This document shows positions 5,628 through 9,153 of a stretch of 9,153 nt of DNA, in pieces. The stretch is taken from assembly GCA_003542275.1 (NCBI GenBank), contig DPKY01000172.1, forward strand, positions 1-9,153. The letters run 5' to 3'. Position 1 is the first letter of the stretch. Each line of letters opens with the position of its first letter. The DNA comes from Methylococcaceae bacterium. Lineage in GTDB: Bacteria; Pseudomonadota; Gammaproteobacteria; Methylococcales; Methylomonadaceae. The notes beneath the pieces are model-generated. The model was given only the letters and a program-made list of their open reading frames with translations, did not search any database and had not been told where the DNA came from. A program made the position numbers and the translations under genes.

Positions 5628-8399
5628 GTGAAAATAAAAAATCCTCAGTATTTCGTTGGCATTGATTTGGGTACCACCCACACGGTTGTGGCATACGCAC
5701 CGATTTCAGCGCCGCAATCCATTACGCTATTTCACATTGAACAATTGGTTGATGTGGGACAAGTCGCTGCGCGTCCTTTGTTACCGTCGGTGCGCTATCA
5801 TCCTGCCGAAGGTGAAGTGGCGCTAAACAGTTTAGCCTTTACCGCCAGTGACCAGGCGATTTTAGGGGAGGCTGCCCGCGTTTTGGGGGCCAAAACGAAA
5901 GGGCGTTTTGTGACCAGTGCAAAAAGTTGGCTCTCTCACCCTTTTGTGGATCAGTGCGCAGCAATTTTGCCTTGGGGCAGCAGTGATGACGTAGCCAAAG
6001 TATCACCTTTGGAGGCAAGTGCGAGTTATCTCGCACACATTCGCGCTGTTTGGCGACATCAATTCCCTGATGCGCCGCTTGAACATCAAGAGGTGGTGAT
6101 TACCGTGCCCGCTTCGTTTGATGAGGGGGCGCGTTCATTAACCGTTGAGGCGGCAAAGATGGCCGGTTTGTCCTCCATTCGTCTTCTCGAAGAGCCGCAG
6201 GCGGTGTGTTATGACTGGCTCAGAGCGAATGCGGCGCAATTGAGTGAAAAATTAGCCTCAGTGCGTTTATTGCTCGTGTGCGATGTAGGTGGCGGTACGA
6301 CGGATTTGACGCTCATTAGCGTCAAGCCAGGGGAGGGCGACAAGGAACCTACACTTACCCGTATTGGTGTGGGTGACCATCTTATGTTAGGTGGCGATAA
6401 TGTTGATTTAGCCCTGGCTCATACCGTTGAAGCCCGCTTGATCGCACAAGATGCCACGCAAAAGCGTTTATCTGTTGCAGAACTTTCCCAATTACTCGAA
6501 CAATGTCGACAAGCAAAAGAACGCTTGCTCGCTGATGATGCGCCTGAATCGGTGAAGATTACGCTCCTTGCAAGTGGGGCAAAATTATTGGGGGGAACAC
6601 GCGCCACCACGCTAACGCGAGAAGAAGTGCGTACGATTGCGTTAGATGGTTTTTTTCCGTTGTCTGCCCGCGATGAAGTACCCGATAAAAAACGCAGTGG
6701 CGTCGTGGAATTTGGTTTGCCTTATGCGAGCGAGCCGGCCGTGAGTAAACATATCGCCGCTTTTTTAAAATTACACGCCCACGCCGCCGCTCAAGCGTTG
6801 GGCAATACGAAAGAGGCGATTGTACCCGATGCACTGTTGCTTAACGGTGGGGTGTTTCGCAGTCAGCCCGTGACGCAACGTGCCGTTGCGTTGCTGGCTT
6901 CATGGCGTGATACGCCGCCCATTTTGCTGGAAAATCAACATCCTGAATTGGCCGTTGCGTTTGGTGCGGTTAGCTATGCTGCTGCACGGCGCGAGAAAAA
7001 ATTAAAAATTGGCGGTGGCGCGGCGCGAAGTTATTTTCTACTGATTGAAACGACGCAAGAGACGGCAATGCAAAAAGGCATTTGTATTTTGCCACGCGGT
7101 AGTGAGGAAGAAGAGGAGATTATTTTAAAAAACCACCGTTTTGCGTTGCGTCTTGGGGTACCCGTACGTTTTCATTTAGCGTCTACCATTGGCGATACGC
7201 GCTATCAACCTGGGGATATGGCGGATATTACCGATGATTTTCATTCTTTGCCGCCCTTAGCCGTGGCGTTTAACAGTGATTCCACGCAGGAAGTGATTGT
7301 GGAACTGGCGGTGATGCAAACCGATGTGGGGACCTTGAAAATCCAATGTGTGGGCGTTGAAAATCGCGCCAGTCGTTGGGACGTGGAGTTTCAATTGCGG
7401 CGCGGGGTGCAACATTCGCTCACCTCAGAGGGGTTGCCAGCCAATTTGCCTGCGTTGTGCGAGAAAATCAGCGATGTTTTTGGTGCGAAGTCTAAGCAAA
7501 TTGACCCAAAGGCGGTAAAAAATCTCCGTACTGACCTTGAGAAAATGACTGGTATGGCGAGAAATGCGTGGTCATCACCGTTATTGCGTGCGTTATTTGT
7601 TACCTTGCTTGAGGGCGAAAAATACCGCCGCCGCAGTGAAGCGCATGAAAAAGTCTGGTTGAATTTGGTGGGGTATTGTTTGCGTCCTGGCTTTGGTTAC
7701 CCGCTTGATGATTGGCGCGTTGAGCAATTGTGGAAAATGTATCCGCACGGTATTCAATTTGTCAATGAAACCGCCTTGTGGGCGGAGTGGTGGACACTTT
7801 GGCGGCGGATTGCTGGCGGGTTATCACCTCAAGCACAAGAGAGAATTTTTGCCGATATTGCTAAGTACATTGACCCCAGCGCCGCAAGGCAAGTAGGCGT
7901 GGCCAAACAGATAAAAACGCGCAGCTATGACGATATTATTCGTCTCGCAGCGGTACTTGAGCGTTTGCCTTTGCAACAAAAAATTCAGCTAGGCGAGTGG
8001 CTACTCAAGCGCCTTGAGAAAGCCAGTGAATCGGTGCAAACGTGGTGGGCGCTTGGGCGTATTGGCGGGCGTATGCCTTTTCATGGGAGCAGTCATAATG
8101 TGGTGCCGGCATCGACGGTGGAGCGGTGGCTGGTGCAGATGTTAACAGAAGATTGGAAAAAAACGCCCCAAATTGGTTTTGCTGCCACGCTCATGGCGAG
8201 AATGAGTGGCGATCGTGCGCGGGATATTCATGCGCCCATGCGCGAGCAAGTCATTGAAAAATTAAAGATAAGCAAAGCACCGCTCTCTTGGATTGAGATG
8301 GTGGAAGACGTTACCGTGTTAAGTGAAAAAGATGAAAAACAATTGCTCGGTGAAGCCTTGCCTTCGGGGTTGAAATTAGTGTCTATTGAGGAGAAATAA
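5628..8399 (+). CDS. Hsp70-like ATPase with DUF3731-type C-terminal extension
   Basis: A 923-residue protein, far longer than DnaK (about 640). The N-terminal actin-fold ATPase is well preserved: phosphate-1 loop GIDLGTTHT (from 11), VPASFDEGAR and EEPQAV (188-193) in the connecting region, phosphate-2 loop DVGGGTTD (219-226), an adenosine-side LLNGGVF (NGG from 406) and AVAFGA (442-447). A beta-rich region with a substrate-domain flavour follows (RLGVPVRFH, then GDMADITDD). From roughly 590 to the end it is a helical, tryptophan-rich extension resembling DUF3731, a domain I recall at the C-terminus of bacterial Hsp70-like proteins. It has no DnaK-type EEVD-like end. I chose GTG at 5628 because it leaves nine residues before VGIDLG; in-frame GTG 5616 and TTG 5619 are alternatives, and none has a strong Shine-Dalgarno sequence. 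The preceding 96 bases show no convincing promoter or terminator. It sits between a GTPase pair and an ABC permease, so a chaperone role for membrane proteins is possible but unproven. Confidence 0.9.
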   Translation: MKIKNPQYFVGIDLGTTHTVVAYAPISAPQSITLFHIEQLVDVGQVAARPLLPSVRYHPAEGEVALNSLAFTASDQAILGEAARVLGAKTKGRFVTSAKSWLSHPFVDQCAAILPWGSSDDVAKVSPLEASASYLAHIRAVWRHQFPDAPLEHQEVVITVPASFDEGARSLTVEAAKMAGLSSIRLLEEPQAVCYDWLRANAAQLSEKLASVRLLLVCDVGGGTTDLTLISVKPGEGDKEPTLTRIGVGDHLMLGGDNVDLALAHTVEARLIAQDATQKRLSVAELSQLLEQCRQAKERLLADDAPESVKITLLASGAKLLGGTRATTLTREEVRTIALDGFFPLSARDEVPDKKRSGVVEFGLPYASEPAVSKHIAAFLKLHAHAAAQALGNTKEAIVPDALLLNGGVFRSQPVTQRAVALLASWRDTPPILLENQHPELAVAFGAVSYAAARREKKLKIGGGAARSYFLLIETTQETAMQKGICILPRGSEEEEEIILKNHRFALRLGVPVRFHLASTIGDTRYQPGDMADITDDFHSLPPLAVAFNSDSTQEVIVELAVMQTDVGTLKIQCVGVENRASRWDVEFQLRRGVQHSLTSEGLPANLPALCEKISDVFGAKSKQIDPKAVKNLRTDLEKMTGMARNAWSSPLLRALFVTLLEGEKYRRRSEAHEKVWLNLVGYCLRPGFGYPLDDWRVEQLWKMYPHGIQFVNETALWAEWWTLWRRIAGGLSPQAQERIFADIAKYIDPSAARQVGVAKQIKTRSYDDIIRLAAVLERLPLQQKIQLGEWLLKRLEKASESVQTWWALGRIGGRMPFHGSSHNVVPASTVERWLVQMLTEDWKKTPQIGFAATLMARMSGDRARDIHAPMREQVIEKLKISKAPLSWIEMVEDVTVLSEKDEKQLLGEALPSGLKLVSIEEK
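8388..8393 (+). promoter_or_regulatory. Ribosome binding site of the ABC permease gene
   Basis: GAGGAG lies 7 bases before the ATG at 8401, within the last codons of the Hsp70-like gene. It is the strongest ribosome binding site in the window and points to translational coupling of the two genes. Confidence 0.75.
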
Positions 8400-8400
8400 T

Positions 8401-9153
8401 ATGGTGCATTATTGGCGAGCGATGAGTGGGATTATCGTGCGAGAATTAAGCCGATTTGTCACGCAACGAGAGCGGTTTATTTCGGCATTAGTGCGGCCTT
8501 TGGTGTGGTTATTTGTTTTTGCGGCAGGTTTTCGCGCGGCGTTGGGGCTTGCTATCACGCCGCCTTATGAAACCTACATTTTGTATGAAGTGTATATCAC
8601 GCCAGGTTTAATTGGCATGATTCAGCTCTTCAACGGTATGCAAAGCTCACTTTCGATGGTCTATGACCGCGAAATGGGCAGTATGCGCATCTTGCTGGTC
8701 AGTCCTTTGCCGCGTTGGTTTTTGCTGTTGAGCAAATTATTAGCGGGAACAGGTGTCTCTATTTTGCAAGTGTATGTTTTCTTAATCATAGCTTGGGGGT
8801 ATGATATCCGAGCACCAATTGAGGGATATGTGTGGATAATATTCCCACTGATTCTGTCAGGATTGATGTTAGGCGCACTAGGGCTCTTGTTGTCATCGTT
8901 TATTAAGCAACTTGAAAACTTTGCAGGTGTGATGAATTTTGTGATTTTTCCGCTATTTTTTATGTCAACGGCGCTTTATCCGTTGTGGAAAATAAAAGAA
9001 TCCAATGCGTTTCTCTATGAGTTAGCGCAATATAATCCGTTTTCGCAGGCTGTGGAGTTAATTCGTTTTGCACTTTATGGACAATTGAATGCTTTTGCGT
9101 TGAGTTACACAGGCGCTGCGTTTTGTGTGTTTATGGCGGCAGCGATTGTTGGG
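8401..9153 (+). CDS. ABC-2 type transporter permease, PedC-like (partial, 3' end off window)
   Basis: An open frame of 251 codons to the right edge without a stop; related permeases are about 260-270 residues, so only a short end is probably missing. The sequence is strongly hydrophobic with about six membrane segments: LVRPLVWLFVFAAGF early on, a YITPGLIGMIQLFNGMQ segment, a cytoplasmic-type loop YDREMGSMRILLVSPLPRW, and later SGLMLGALGLLLSSF and NFVIFPLFFMSTALYP, typical of ABC-2 (NodJ-like) export permeases. From memory it most resembles the PedC-type permease found with PQQ-dependent alcohol dehydrogenases. That subfamily call is moderate; ABC-2 permease is firm. A partner ATP-binding protein is needed and is not in this window; it may lie just downstream. 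The ATG is one base after the Hsp70-like stop codon and has a good ribosome binding site, so the genes are probably co-transcribed. The substrate is unknown. Confidence 0.9.
   Translation, partial: MVHYWRAMSGIIVRELSRFVTQRERFISALVRPLVWLFVFAAGFRAALGLAITPPYETYILYEVYITPGLIGMIQLFNGMQSSLSMVYDREMGSMRILLVSPLPRWFLLLSKLLAGTGVSILQVYVFLIIAWGYDIRAPIEGYVWIIFPLILSGLMLGALGLLLSSFIKQLENFAGVMNFVIFPLFFMSTALYPLWKIKESNAFLYELAQYNPFSQAVELIRFALYGQLNAFALSYTGAAFCVFMAAAIVG

Overview
The window looks like bacterial chromosome of moderate GC (about half overall, by eye), most likely from a gammaproteobacterium or a related proteobacterium. The clues are DUF3530-type exported proteins, a long Hsp70-like protein with a DUF3731-type tail, and an ABC-2 permease resembling the PedC type associated with PQQ-dependent alcohol oxidation. 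I cannot name the species. No rRNA, tRNA, CRISPR array, insertion sequence or convincing terminator is visible, and there is no gene-free stretch above 100 bases.

The layout is two divergent gene blocks separated by a 92-base region (2160-2251). The left block reads on the minus strand: a small AT-rich lipoprotein (2153-1722), then two tandem copies of an exported alpha/beta-hydrolase-fold protein of DUF3530 type (1692-871, and 889 running off the left edge). The copies overlap by 19 bases and share most of their sequence up to the last few residues. The first ends in a short tail, while the second continues into a collagen-like Gly-X-Y repeat of at least 13 triplets that leaves the window. 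Both lack the serine expected at the nucleophile elbow.

The right block reads on the plus strand: two tandem, diverged P-loop GTPases with C-terminal hydrophobic segments (2252-3970 and 3951-5531, overlapping by 20 bases), then after 96 bases a 923-residue Hsp70-like ATPase with a long non-canonical C-terminal half (5628-8399), then after a single base an ABC-2 transporter permease (8401 to beyond the right edge). The GTPases overlap and the Hsp70 and permease genes nearly touch, so translational coupling is likely within each pair.

The left block probably makes envelope or periplasmic proteins. The right block combines two membrane-associated GTPases, an actin-fold chaperone-like ATPase and a membrane export component. 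That suggests a membrane-bound NTPase module that remodels or assembles something at the inner membrane, but this is inference from gene order and domains. The most interesting points are the GTPase pair with Hsp70 and ABC permease, and the fusion of a serine-less hydrolase fold to collagen-like repeats.
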